NCBI RefSeq assembly: GCF_000215105.1 | Contig: NC_015588.1 | Coordinates: 3,162,001 to 3,226,000 of the forward strand | Length of the DNA stretch: 64,000 nucleotides | From: Isoptericola variabilis 225 | GTDB taxonomy: Bacteria; Actinomycetota; Actinomycetes; Actinomycetales; Cellulomonadaceae | Reading direction: 5' to 3' | Notes under the pieces: model-generated | The model's database searches: none | What the model was told of the DNA's origin: nothing | What the model saw: the letters and a program-made list of their open reading frames with translations, nothing else | In this document: positions 52,602 through 61,082 of the stretch, in pieces | Layout: each line of letters opens with the position of its first letter | Numbering within the stretch: position 1 is the first letter of the stretch | Program-made: the position numbers and the translations under genes

Positions 52602-53201
52602 ATGGCCACGACCGACGACGCCGTCAGACACGCCCTGCACCAGTACCTCCAGCGCACGCGCGAGGCGCTGGTGTGGAAGCTCGAGGGGCTCTCCGAGCGC
52701 GAGGCGCGCTGGCCGCGCACGCCCACGGGGACGAACCTCCTCGGCCTCGTGAAGCACGCCGCGGGGATCGAGATCGACTACTTCGGCGTGACGTTCGGGC
52801 GCCCGTGGCCCGAGCCGGACGAGGTGCCGTGGCTCGAGTGGAGCGAGGAGGACCCGAACGCGGACCTCTACGCGACGGCCGACGAGTCGATCACCGACGT
52901 CGTCGACCTGTACCGGCGCGTGTGGGAGTTCGCCGACGAGACCATCACGACGCTGCCCCTCGGCACCGCGGGCCACGTGCCGTGGTGGCCCGAGGGCTCG
53001 GACGCGAGCCTGCTCCGGATCCTCGTGCACGTCAACGCCGACCTCACGCGGCACGCCGGCCAGGCGGACATCCTGCGCGAGCTGCACGACGGCGCGGCCG
53101 GCCTCGCGCGCGACAACACCAACCTGCCGGGGTGGGACGCCGCCGCGTGGGCCGCCCACGTGGCACGGCTGCGCACCCTGGCCGAGAGCTTCGGAGAGTG
53201 A
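52602..53201 (+). CDS. DinB/DUF664 family protein
   Basis: 199 residues of the DinB-like four-helix fold (DUF664): TDDAVRHALHQYLQRTREALVWKLEGLSERE at the start and TRHAGQADILRE with the metal-type His late. Related enzymes use bacillithiol or mycothiol for thiol transfer, but no catalytic claim can be made here. A -10-like CAGGAT (52589-52594) is 7 nt before the ATG at 52602. The next gene follows after one base, suggesting coupling. Confidence 0.87.
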   Translation: MATTDDAVRHALHQYLQRTREALVWKLEGLSEREARWPRTPTGTNLLGLVKHAAGIEIDYFGVTFGRPWPEPDEVPWLEWSEEDPNADLYATADESITDVVDLYRRVWEFADETITTLPLGTAGHVPWWPEGSDASLLRILVHVNADLTRHAGQADILRELHDGAAGLARDNTNLPGWDAAAWAAHVARLRTLAESFGE

Positions 53202-53202
53202 G

Positions 53203-53622
53203 ATGCCTCCCACCTACCCGCGCATCCTCTCGGTCGTGCTCGACACGACCGACGCGCGCGCCCTGGCCGAGTTCTACCGGCAGATGTTCGGGCTGACGTA
53301 CCGCGCCGGAGACCAGCCGCCCGCCCCGGGCGAGCCGGACCCGAACGGCGAGGACTGGCTCGTGCTCACGGGCCCCGAGGGCCTCCGCCTCGCGTTCCAG
53401 CAGGTCGCGGACCTGCGACGGTCGACGTGGCCGGAGCCGGACGTGCCGCAGCAGCTCCACCTCGACACCGCGGTGGACGACCGCACGGAGCTCGACCGGC
53501 ACCACCAGCGGGCGCTCGCGCTCGGGGCGACGCTGCTGCGGGACCGCTCGGACGACCCCGAGGAGCCGCTGCGCGTCTACGCCGACCCGCAGGGTCACCC
53601 GTTCTGCCTCTTCGTGGGGTGA
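53203..53622 (+). CDS. Single-domain VOC (glyoxalase-fold) protein
   Basis: 139-residue VOC module: SVVLDTTDARALAEFYRQMFGL at the start and RVYADPQGHPFCLFVG at the end with the usual beta-strand and His pattern. It may be a small-molecule binding or glyoxalase-type enzyme; substrate unknown. It follows the DinB/DUF664 gene by one base. Such pairs probably act in one pathway, possibly thiol or xenobiotic metabolism. Confidence 0.86.
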   Translation: MPPTYPRILSVVLDTTDARALAEFYRQMFGLTYRAGDQPPAPGEPDPNGEDWLVLTGPEGLRLAFQQVADLRRSTWPEPDVPQQLHLDTAVDDRTELDRHHQRALALGATLLRDRSDDPEEPLRVYADPQGHPFCLFVG

Positions 53623-53658
53623 CGCCGGGGCCGGGGAAGCGGCTGGGAGAATGGGCCG

Positions 53659-54939
53659 GTGCAGTGCGACCACTTCGACGCCGGACGGTGCCACTCGTGC
53701 ACCCTCCTGCAGGTCGCGTACCCCACCCAGGTCCGTGAGAAGGCCGACCACGTCCGCACGCTGCTCGCCGGGTACGACGACGTCGCGTGGCTGCCACCGG
53801 TCACGAGCGCCGAGTCGGGCTTCCGCAACAAGGCCAAGATGGTCGTCAGCGGGACGGTCGAGGAGCCTGTGCTCGGCATCCTCGGCGCCGCCGGCGGCCC
53901 GTTCGAGGGCCGCGGCATCGACCTCACCGACTGCGGCCTGTACCCGCCCGCGCTCCAGGCGGCGTTCCCGGTGCTCGGCGAGCTCGTCACGCGCGCTCAG
54001 GTCCGCCCGTACGACCTGTCGCCCGAGGGCCCCGACGGGGGCGCCGCACGCCGGCGCCGACGGGAGACGCCGCGCGAGGCGGCGCGCCGGGGCGAGCTCA
54101 AGCACGTCCTCGTGACGCTCTCGCCCGACGGCGAGCTCATGGTGCGGCTCGTGCTGCGCTCGCAGGAGCCCGTGGCGCGGATCCGCAAGCACCTGCCGTG
54201 GCTGCTCGAGGCGCTGCCGCAGGTCGCGGTGGTGAGCGTCAACATCCAGCCGGCGCACGCCGCGGTGCTCGAGGGCGAGCTCGAGATCGTGCTCACCGAG
54301 CGCGAGACGCTGCCGATGCGGCTCGACGGCATCACGCTGCACCTGCGCCCGCAGAGCTTCTTCCAGACCAACACCGAGGTCGCCGCGGCCCTGTACCGGC
54401 AGGCGCGCGACTGGGTCGACGAGGTCGCCCCCGCCGTCCTGTGGGACCTGTACTGCGGCGTCGGCGGGTTCGCGCTGCACTGCGCGGCGCCCGGCCGTGC
54501 GGTGCGCGGGATCGAGATCTCGGCCGAGGCCGTCGCGTCGGCGACCACGACGGCGCGCGAGCTGGCGACGCTGCCCCGCTCCGCCGTCGTCGGCGGGCAC
54601 GACGCCGCGTGGTGGCGCGAGGCGATGCGCGACGTGCGGTTCGAGGCCGCCGACGCGACCACCGTCGTGTCAGAAAGCGGGTGGGCCGGAGCCCACCAGG
54701 CTTCTGACACGCCGGAGATGGTCGTGGTCAACCCGCCGCGACGCGGCATCGGCTCGGACCTGGCGCGGTGGCTCGAGGCCTCGGGCGTGTGTCACGTGCT
54801 CTACTCGAGCTGCAACGCCACGACGCTCGCCAAGGACCTCGCCGAGATGCCGTCGCTCCGGCCGCGGCGGGCGCGCCTGCTCGACATGTTCCCCCAGACC
54901 AGCCACTACGAGGTGCTCGTGCTGCTCGAGCGCGCGTAG
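53659..54939 (+). CDS. rlmC: 23S rRNA (uracil-C5)-methyltransferase RlmC
   Basis: 426 residues of the TrmA/RlmC/RlmD family, placing a methyl on U747 or a nearby uracil. An iron-sulfur cluster is indicated by Cys3, Cys11, Cys14 and Cys92 (LTDCGLYPP). The methyltransferase domain shows SFFQTN, DLYCGVGGFALHCA, and the nucleophile in LYSSCNATTLAKDL (near 385). A 44-bp palindrome at 54667-54710 encodes an in-frame extra loop just before the NPPRRG motif. A -10-like GAGAAT lies 6 nt before the GTG. Confidence 0.92.
   Translation: MQCDHFDAGRCHSCTLLQVAYPTQVREKADHVRTLLAGYDDVAWLPPVTSAESGFRNKAKMVVSGTVEEPVLGILGAAGGPFEGRGIDLTDCGLYPPALQAAFPVLGELVTRAQVRPYDLSPEGPDGGAARRRRRETPREAARRGELKHVLVTLSPDGELMVRLVLRSQEPVARIRKHLPWLLEALPQVAVVSVNIQPAHAAVLEGELEIVLTERETLPMRLDGITLHLRPQSFFQTNTEVAAALYRQARDWVDEVAPAVLWDLYCGVGGFALHCAAPGRAVRGIEISAEAVASATTTARELATLPRSAVVGGHDAAWWREAMRDVRFEAADATTVVSESGWAGAHQASDTPEMVVVNPPRRGIGSDLARWLEASGVCHVLYSSCNATTLAKDLAEMPSLRPRRARLLDMFPQTSHYEVLVLLERA
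54667..54710 (+). repeat. In-frame palindromic insertion inside rlmC
   Basis: Outer arms GTGTCAGAA (54667-54675) and TTCTGACAC (54702-54710) pair perfectly, as do inner arms GGTGGGC (54680-54686) and GCCCACC (54691-54697). The insert adds the residues SESGWAGAHQASDT to RlmC without breaking the frame. Confidence 0.7.
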
Positions 54940-55098
54940 GTGTCGGACACGTCATCGGCGTGTAAATCTGCGACCTCGACGGTTCCCTTGAGGAAAAGTT
55001 CCGCCTACGCTCGGGCCAACCGCATCCCCGCAGCGTCGCGACCGTGCGGCGTCGGCCCGACCCCGGGCCTGCGCGGGGAACCCGAGCAGGAGGTCGTA

Positions 55099-56577
55099 GT
55101 GAGAAGACAGCTCGCTGGATCCACCGTCGCGTCCGCCGCCCTCGCGGGGCTCGTGCTGGCCGGGGCGCTCGCGCCGTCGGCGACGGCCGCACCGCCGGAG
55201 ATGCCCGGCAAGGACCTGTCCAAGCACGTCACGGGCGAGCGGGTGTTCAAGCACCTCGAGGCGTTCCAGGCGATCGCGGACGCCCACGGCGGCAACCGCG
55301 CGATGGGCACGTCCGGGTACGAGGCCTCGGCCGAGTACGTCGAGTCGGTGCTGCGCAAGTCCGGCTACACGCCCGAGCGTCAGTACTTCACGTTCGAGCA
55401 GGACGTCGTCGACGCCCTCGCGCTCACCGCCGCGGGCATCGAGGTGCCCGGGCCGCTCTACCCCGCCGAGTTCTCGCCGCAGACGCCGCAGGGCGGCGTG
55501 ACGGGCCCCATCGTCCAGCCGTCCGACGCGATGAAGCACGGGTGCACGGCCGCGGACTGGGCCGGCGTCGACGCCACCGGCGGCGTCGCGCTGGTGAGCC
55601 GCGGGAGCTGCGCGTTCTCGGTCAAGGTGCTCACGGCGTCGGCCGCCGGCGCCGAGGCCGTCATCATCTACAACAACGTCTCGGGCCCGCTGAACCCGAC
55701 GCTCGGCGCCGAGGACCCGGCCTACGTGCCGGCCGTCGGCATCAGCCTCGAGGCCGGTCAGGCGATCCTCGCCGCGCTCGCCGACGGCGGCGACCCCGTC
55801 GCGACGTACGACTACCAGTCGCACGTCGAGGAGTTCGAGTCCTTCAACGTGCTGGCCTCCACGCGCACCGGCGACCCCGACAACGTCGTCATGCTGGGCG
55901 CGCACCTCGACAGCGTCGAGGACGGCCCCGGCATCAACGACAACGGCACCGGGTCCGCCGCGATCCTCGAGACCGCGGTCCAGCTCGCCCGCTCCGGCCC
56001 GCTGAACAACCAGGTCCGGTTCGCGTGGTGGGGCGCCGAGGAGCTGGGGCTCATCGGGTCGACCCACTACGTGAACGACCTCGTGGCCAACGACCCCGAG
56101 GAGCTCGACCGGATCGCGACCTACCTCAACTTCGACATGGTCGGGTCGCCGAACTACACGATCGGCGTCTACGACGCGAACGAGTCGACCTACGACGCGC
56201 CCGTGCCCGTGCCCGCCGGCTCCGTCGAGACCGAGGCCGTCTTCACCGACTACTTCGACTCGATCGGCCAGCCGTGGGTCGACTCGGAGTTCTCCGGGCG
56301 GTCCGACTACCAGGCGTTCATCAACAACGGCATCCCGGCGTCCGGCCTGTTCACCGGCGCGGACGGCATCAAGACCGAGGAGGAGGCCGCGATCTTCGGC
56401 GGCACCGCCGGCATCCGGCTCGACCCGAACTACCACACCCCGGCCGACGACATCACCAACGTCGACAAGACCGCGCTCGACATCATGTCGCGCGCGATCG
56501 GCCACGCCGCGCAGAAGCTCGCGTGGAGCACCGAGGCGATCAACGGCGTCGTGCCGGGCGGCCCCGGCAACAGCTGA
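55099..56577 (+). CDS. Secreted M28 family aminopeptidase with PA domain
   Basis: 492 residues with a cleavable signal (ends near SATAAPP), a protease-associated domain inserted within the early part (about 120-250; VSRGSCAFSVKVLTASAAGAE), and the M28 zinc peptidase with metal ligands in GAHLDSV, NDNGTGSAAI, GAEELGL, NFDMVGSP and PNYHTPADD. It probably removes N-terminal residues from peptides outside the cell. CAGGAGGT precedes the GTG at 55099. The ~160-bp upstream region has a TTGAGG/TACGCT promoter-like pair but spacing is poor. Confidence 0.93.
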   Translation: MRRQLAGSTVASAALAGLVLAGALAPSATAAPPEMPGKDLSKHVTGERVFKHLEAFQAIADAHGGNRAMGTSGYEASAEYVESVLRKSGYTPERQYFTFEQDVVDALALTAAGIEVPGPLYPAEFSPQTPQGGVTGPIVQPSDAMKHGCTAADWAGVDATGGVALVSRGSCAFSVKVLTASAAGAEAVIIYNNVSGPLNPTLGAEDPAYVPAVGISLEAGQAILAALADGGDPVATYDYQSHVEEFESFNVLASTRTGDPDNVVMLGAHLDSVEDGPGINDNGTGSAAILETAVQLARSGPLNNQVRFAWWGAEELGLIGSTHYVNDLVANDPEELDRIATYLNFDMVGSPNYTIGVYDANESTYDAPVPVPAGSVETEAVFTDYFDSIGQPWVDSEFSGRSDYQAFINNGIPASGLFTGADGIKTEEEAAIFGGTAGIRLDPNYHTPADDITNVDKTALDIMSRAIGHAAQKLAWSTEAINGVVPGGPGNS

Positions 56578-56597
56578 GCGAGGTCGTGTGCCATGAC

Positions 56598-56630
56598 CGA
56601 CGGCGGTCGCCCCACTCGGGGCGGCCGTCG
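56598..56630. terminator. Terminator-like hairpin after the M28 gene
   Basis: Stem CGACGG (56598-56603) with CCGTCG (56625-56630) encloses CGCCCC (56608-56613) with GGGGCG (56618-56623) and a 4-nt loop; a small bulge separates the two parts. It lies between convergent genes. Confidence 0.5.
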
Positions 56631-56660
56631 TCGCGTTCCGGGGTGCGCTCCCCCGGCGGG

Positions 56661-58013
56661 TCAGCGCGGGGCGAGGACGGAGACCAGCGCGGCGGACGGC
56701 TGCGTGCCCGGGGGGCCGGTGACGTCGACGACGACGCTGCCGTCGCGGATGCCGAGGGTCCGGACGTACCACGTGCCGTCGCCGCCCCGGGTCACGAGGG
56801 TCCGCGCGGTGCCGGTGACGGCGGTGATCTCGGCACCGTCGCCCCGCGCGACGACGCGGAACACGCCCACTCCCCTGACCTCGAGCGTCACCTGCGCGAC
56901 GGCCGGGGTCTCGGGCGTCGGATCGGGGCTCGGCGTCGGGGTGGGCGTCGGGCCGGGCGCCGCGCTCGGGGTGGGCGACGGCGCGGGCTCGGGGGCCGGC
57001 GGCGGCACGACGGCGGGCCCGGGCGTCCGGTCCGGCGTCGGCTCGGGCGCCGGGTCCGACGACGGCGTCGCGGGCTCGCGTGCGGGCGCGGGCTCAGGGG
57101 CGGGCGCGGGCGCACGCGACGGCTCCGCGGCCGGCTCGTCCGACGGCAGGTCCGACGGCTCCGGGACGGGCGCCTCGGGCGTGCTCGGCGCCGGGGCCGC
57201 CGGGGCGGGTGCCGGAGCCTGGGCCGGGGCCTCGGCCGCGGGCGGCGCGGGCTCGTCCGCCCCCGGCGGCGCGGGCTCCCCTCCGCCCGCGACGGCGACC
57301 GCGACCGCGGCGACCGCGACGACCGCCGCACCCGACGCGACGCCCACCGTCCCCGACCGCCCGAGCTGCCGGAACCCGCGCGTCAACCACTCCCACGCGG
57401 CCCCGGCGCCGACTCCCGCGGAGCCGAGCCACGCGAACGCGCCGACGCCCGACGACGCCGCGCCGCCGACGCCGATGACCACCGGCGCGGCCGCGGCCAG
57501 GCCGACAACGCCCGCGAGCAGCGCCGGTGCGGCGTCGCGCAGGGCCCAGGCGGCCTGGCGGATGTCGATGAACGCGCGCATGCAGTCCTCGCACGAGAAC
57601 AGGTGGTTCTCGAGCGCCTCGCGACGGCGCGTGGCGAGCCTGTGGCGCACGTAGTCCTGCAGCGCGGAGCGCGTGTCGAGGCACCCGGGCGCGCACGAGC
57701 GCGCGTGCGCGGCCGCGAAGCCCGTCGCGAGCCGCTCCTCGGCACGGCGCAGACGGTGCTGCACGGCACGCGCGTGGAGCGCGCGCTCCTGCGCGATGGC
57801 CTCGACCCCGCGCCCGTGGACGTGCACGTCCCACAGGAGCTGCTGGTCGTCGTGCGGCAGCGTCGCCAGCGCGGTCCGCAGGACGTCCGGGTCGGCTGTC
57901 CCGGGCGCGCCGGGGCCGTCCTGGCGTCCTGCGGCAACGGCCGCCTCGCGCATCGATCGCAACGCTTCGTCGACGGCGCGAGGCCGGGCCGCGCGCGTCT
58001 CGAGAGCGGTCAC
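56661..58013 (-). CDS. Membrane protein fusing a sigma region-4-like domain to a zinc-finger (zf-HC2) domain
   Basis: 450 residues: a sigma-region-4-like helix-turn-helix (about 45-105; LPHDDQQLLWDVHVHGRGVEAIAQ), a zf-HC2 motif (ENHLFSCEDCMRAF near 155), hydrophobic helices, a long Pro/Ala/Glu/Ser spacer and a small C-terminal domain. Sigma region 2 is missing, so it is not a complete sigma factor; it may bind DNA or hold a partner at the membrane. GTG at 58013 follows AAGGA; a larger in-frame start is less supported. Function unknown. Confidence 0.75.
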   Translation of the reverse strand: MTALETRAARPRAVDEALRSMREAAVAAGRQDGPGAPGTADPDVLRTALATLPHDDQQLLWDVHVHGRGVEAIAQERALHARAVQHRLRRAEERLATGFAAAHARSCAPGCLDTRSALQDYVRHRLATRRREALENHLFSCEDCMRAFIDIRQAAWALRDAAPALLAGVVGLAAAAPVVIGVGGAASSGVGAFAWLGSAGVGAGAAWEWLTRGFRQLGRSGTVGVASGAAVVAVAAVAVAVAGGGEPAPPGADEPAPPAAEAPAQAPAPAPAAPAPSTPEAPVPEPSDLPSDEPAAEPSRAPAPAPEPAPAREPATPSSDPAPEPTPDRTPGPAVVPPPAPEPAPSPTPSAAPGPTPTPTPSPDPTPETPAVAQVTLEVRGVGVFRVVARGDGAEITAVTGTARTLVTRGGDGTWYVRTLGIRDGSVVVDVTGPPGTQPSAALVSVLAPR

Positions 58014-58145
58014 GGTCGTCCTTCCCTGGTGTGGCGGCCCCATGATGCCAGGGCGCCAGGGAGCCCACGCAAGTCCCCGACGTGCGAGCACGTAGATGTG
58101 GTGCGAACGTGAAGATCGTCAGCCGGACGAAGGGGGATTCACTCC

Positions 58146-58412
58146 ATGGGCATCATCGCGTTCATCATCCTGGGTCTGATCGCGGGCGCCATCGCCCGCC
58201 TGATCCTTCCGGGCCGGCAGCCGGGAGGCTGGTTCGTCACACTGATCCTCGGTGTGATCGGCGCCATCCTCGGCGGCTGGCTGGGCTCGCTCCTGTTCGA
58301 CCGAGGACTCGAGGAGTTCTGGTCGATCCAGACGTGGCTCCTCGCCATCGCAGGCTCGATCATCGTCCTGCTGATCTACGGCGCCATCGTGGGCCGTCGC
58401 TCGCACACCTGA
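58146..58412 (+). CDS. GlsB/YeaQ/YmgE family stress-associated membrane protein
   Basis: 88 residues with three closely spaced hydrophobic segments and the family pattern IAGAIARLILPGRQPGGWF at the start and GWLGSLLF in the middle. Small envelope stress proteins of unknown mechanism. GAAGGGGG precedes the ATG. Divergent from the sigma4/zf-HC2 gene. Confidence 0.93.
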   Translation: MGIIAFIILGLIAGAIARLILPGRQPGGWFVTLILGVIGAILGGWLGSLLFDRGLEEFWSIQTWLLAIAGSIIVLLIYGAIVGRRSHT

Positions 58413-58452
58413 CGGCGGCGGCGACGACCCACGTCGACCGGTCGGCCTCGCG

Positions 58453-59550
58453 TCAGGCCGGGTCGGCCACCGGCACCCGCGCACCCTCGTGGTGCGCGGG
58501 TGCCGTCGTCTGCGCCCCGCGCACGAGCGCGTACAGGTCCTTGGGGTCCTCGGGCTCGGCGACGAGGTCGAGGTGCTGCAGCAGCCCGGGCTCGGTCGCC
58601 AGCACGTCGTCGCGCACGTGACGGAGGACCGACCAGTCCTCGACGGCGAAGCCGACCGAGTCCCACAGCGTGAGCTCGTCCGGGGCGACGCGCCCGGGCT
58701 TCCGGCCGGTGACGACCTCCCACAGCTCGGTCACCGGGAAGTCGGGGGCCATCTGCTGGATCTCGCCCTCGATCCGCGTCTGCGGCGCGTACTCGACGAA
58801 CACCGAGGCGCGCTCGACGATCGCACGGTCGAGCTCGGTCTTGCCCGGGCAGTCGCCGCCGATCGCGTTGAGGTGGACGCCCGGCGCGGCCAGATGGCGC
58901 ACCATGTCGTCGGTGAGCACCGTCGCGTTGGCCTTGTCGGCCGTGCAGGTCGTCACGATGTCGGCGCCGTCGACGGCGTCGGCCGCGCTGCGGGCCGCGC
59001 GCACGTCGAACCCGAGCTCGCGCGCGTTGCGCACGAACTTCTCGACGGCGTCCGGGTCGACGTCCCACGCCGTGAGCCGGTCGACGCCGAGCGCCGCCCG
59101 CATGCCGAGCGACTGGAACTCCGACTGCGAGCCCGTGCCGATGAGCGCCATCGTGCGCGAGTCCGGGCGTGCGAGGTGGCGCGCGGCGAGCGCCGACGCC
59201 GCGGCCGTGCGCAGCGCGGTGAGCAGCGTCATCTCGGCGAGGAACGTCGGGTAGCCGTTGTGGACGTCGGCGAGCACGCCGAACGCCGTGACCGTCTGGT
59301 AGCCGCGCGACGGGTTGAGCGGGTGGCCGTTGACGAACTTGAAGCCGTAGGTGACGTCGTCCGACGTCGGCATGAGCTCGATGACGCCGTCGCGCGAGTG
59401 GGACGCGACGCGCGGGCGCTTGTCGAGCTCCTCCCAGCGCGCGACGTCGCGCTCGAGCGCGTCGGTGAGGTCGGCGATCACGGCCTGCGGGCCGCGTCGG
59501 GCGACCCAGCGGGCCGTGCTCGCGACGTCGAGGAACGGGACGGTGGTCAT
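58453..59550 (-). CDS. Ornithine cyclodeaminase/mu-crystallin family protein
   Basis: 365 residues with FKFVNGHPLNPSRGYQT near the start, NAD-binding LIGTGSQSEFQSLGM, and NAIGGDCPGKTELD. Members convert ornithine to proline with loss of ammonia, or act as related NAD(P)-dependent dehydrogenases. It overlaps the CtlX-like hydrolase by 4 nt (ATGA), and both face the divergent Lrp gene, suggesting a citrulline/arginine/ornithine catabolic operon. Confidence 0.93.
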   Translation of the reverse strand: MTTVPFLDVASTARWVARRGPQAVIADLTDALERDVARWEELDKRPRVASHSRDGVIELMPTSDDVTYGFKFVNGHPLNPSRGYQTVTAFGVLADVHNGYPTFLAEMTLLTALRTAAASALAARHLARPDSRTMALIGTGSQSEFQSLGMRAALGVDRLTAWDVDPDAVEKFVRNARELGFDVRAARSAADAVDGADIVTTCTADKANATVLTDDMVRHLAAPGVHLNAIGGDCPGKTELDRAIVERASVFVEYAPQTRIEGEIQQMAPDFPVTELWEVVTGRKPGRVAPDELTLWDSVGFAVEDWSVLRHVRDDVLATEPGLLQHLDLVAEPEDPKDLYALVRGAQTTAPAHHEGARVPVADPA

Positions 59551-60503
59551 GCGCGGTCCTCCCTGGTGGTCTCGCCGGCGGCGGTGCGCTCGACGGCGGG
59601 GCGCAGCTCGAGCGTGCAGCACTTGACCGAGCCGCCGCCCTTGAGCAGCTCGGACAGGTCGACGCCGACGGGCACGTAGCCGTGCTCGCGCAGCTGCGCG
59701 TGCATCCCGGTGGCGCGGTCGGTGAGGAAGACGTGGAGCCCGTCGGACACGGCGTTGAGGCCGAGCACGGCGGCGTCCGTTTCTGTCGCGACGATCGCGT
59801 CGGGGTACCGCTCGCGCAGCACCTCCTGCGACGCGGGGCTGAACGCCTCGGGGTAGTAGGCGATCGTCGGCGAGGCCCCGGTGGTGTCGAGGACCGCGAG
59901 CGCCGTGTCGAGGTGGTAGAACCGCGGGTCGACGAGCTCGAGTGTGAGCACCTCGACGCCCAGCAGGCGGCCGGCCTCCTCGTGCGCGGCCCGGCTCGTG
60001 CGGAAGCCGGTGCCTGCGAGCAGGACGTCGCCCGCGAAGAGGAGGTCGCCCTCGCCCTCGTTGGTGTCGCTCGCCTGGCCCAGGCTGACGAGACCGTGCT
60101 CGGCGCCGGCGGAGGCGAACCACGCCTCGTACGCGACGCCCTCGGGCTGCCGCTCGGGGAACGTGAAGCGCGCCGCGAGAGCCTTGCCGCCGACGACGGT
60201 GCCGCCGTTCGCGGCGTAGACCATGTCGGGCAGGCCCGGCTCGGGGTCGATGACGTCCACGCGGTGGCCGTGCGCCTCGTAGGCGGCCTTGAGGCTGTCC
60301 CACTGCGCGAGGGCACGGTCGCGGTCGACCGGCACCGACAGGTCCATCCACGGGTTGATCGCGTAGACGACGTCGAAGTAGGTGGGCGGGCACATGAGGA
60401 AGTGGCGCGGCGTCGCGCTGCGGGTCAGGGTGGCGGGCGCGGGCGCGGCCGAGGTGACCGGCAGGTCGGTGGTGGTGGCCGCCGGTGGTGTGGTGAGCGT
60501 CAT
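59547..60503 (-). CDS. ctlX: CtlX-like citrulline/dimethylarginine hydrolase (amidinotransferase superfamily)
   Basis: 318 residues of the DDAH/arginine deiminase fold with catalytic His in RFYHLDTALAVL and Cys in GGGSVKCCTLEL, and the substrate-side LPDMVYAANGG. CtlX-type enzymes open citrulline utilisation; dimethylarginine hydrolysis is the main alternative. TAGGTT (60516-60511) lies 7 nt before the ATG. Coupled to the ornithine cyclodeaminase-like gene. Confidence 0.85.
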   Translation of the reverse strand: MTLTTPPAATTTDLPVTSAAPAPATLTRSATPRHFLMCPPTYFDVVYAINPWMDLSVPVDRDRALAQWDSLKAAYEAHGHRVDVIDPEPGLPDMVYAANGGTVVGGKALAARFTFPERQPEGVAYEAWFASAGAEHGLVSLGQASDTNEGEGDLLFAGDVLLAGTGFRTSRAAHEEAGRLLGVEVLTLELVDPRFYHLDTALAVLDTTGASPTIAYYPEAFSPASQEVLRERYPDAIVATETDAAVLGLNAVSDGLHVFLTDRATGMHAQLREHGYVPVGVDLSELLKGGGSVKCCTLELRPAVERTAAGETTREDRA

Positions 60504-60564
60504 ACCGCGGAACCTAGAGGGCACCGTCCGCAGCGCCGGGCCCGGTTCATTGCGCGTTTGGCGG

Positions 60565-60602
60565 GGATTCCTTGTGATTCCGTATCGCCTGCTGAAGAAT
60601 CC
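60565..60602. promoter_or_regulatory. Candidate Lrp operator half-sites
   Basis: GGATTCC (60565-60571), GATTCC (60576-60581) and inverted GAATCC (60597-60602) lie between the divergent lrp-type gene and the CtlX operon in an unusually AT-rich stretch. They are good candidates for regulator binding. Confidence 0.45.
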
Positions 60603-60617
60603 GTCGCAGGAGGTGCC

Positions 60618-61082
60618 GTGGACGCCATCAACCGCAAGATCGTGGGCCACCTGCTCCGCGACGGCCGCGCGACGTACCAGGAGATCGGCGACGCCGTCGG
60701 GCTGTCGGCTCCGGCCGTGAAGCGCCGCGTCGACCTCATGCTCGCGCGCGGCGAGATCTCGGGGTTCACGGTGCGCGTCGCGCCCGAGGAACTGGGCTGG
60801 GACATCGAGGCCTACGTCGAGATCTTCTGCCGCGGGAACATCTCGCCCGCCACGCTCCAGCGCGACCTCGCGCCCATCCCGGAGGTGGTCCGCGTCGACA
60901 CCGTCACGGGCGAGGCCGACGCGATCGTCCACGTCATGGCCGGCTCGATGACCGACATCGAGCGCACGGTCGAGGCGATCCGCACGCACGCGAAGGTCGA
61001 CAAGACGCGCACGTCGATCGTCATGTCGCGCGTGATCGACCGCCCGCCGCGCGCGGGGTCGGTGCCGGGCGACGCCTCATGA
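60618..61082 (+). CDS. Lrp/AsnC family transcriptional regulator
   Basis: 154 residues: winged helix-turn-helix (about 1-60; INRKIVGHLLRDGRATYQEIGDAVGLSAPAVKRRVDLM) and an AsnC ligand-binding barrel (about 65-140). It probably senses an amino acid and regulates the divergent CtlX/cyclodeaminase operon through the GGATTCC sites. GGAGGT precedes the GTG. Its stop overlaps the next ATG. Confidence 0.93.
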   Translation: MDAINRKIVGHLLRDGRATYQEIGDAVGLSAPAVKRRVDLMLARGEISGFTVRVAPEELGWDIEAYVEIFCRGNISPATLQRDLAPIPEVVRVDTVTGEADAIVHVMAGSMTDIERTVEAIRTHAKVDKTRTSIVMSRVIDRPPRAGSVPGDAS

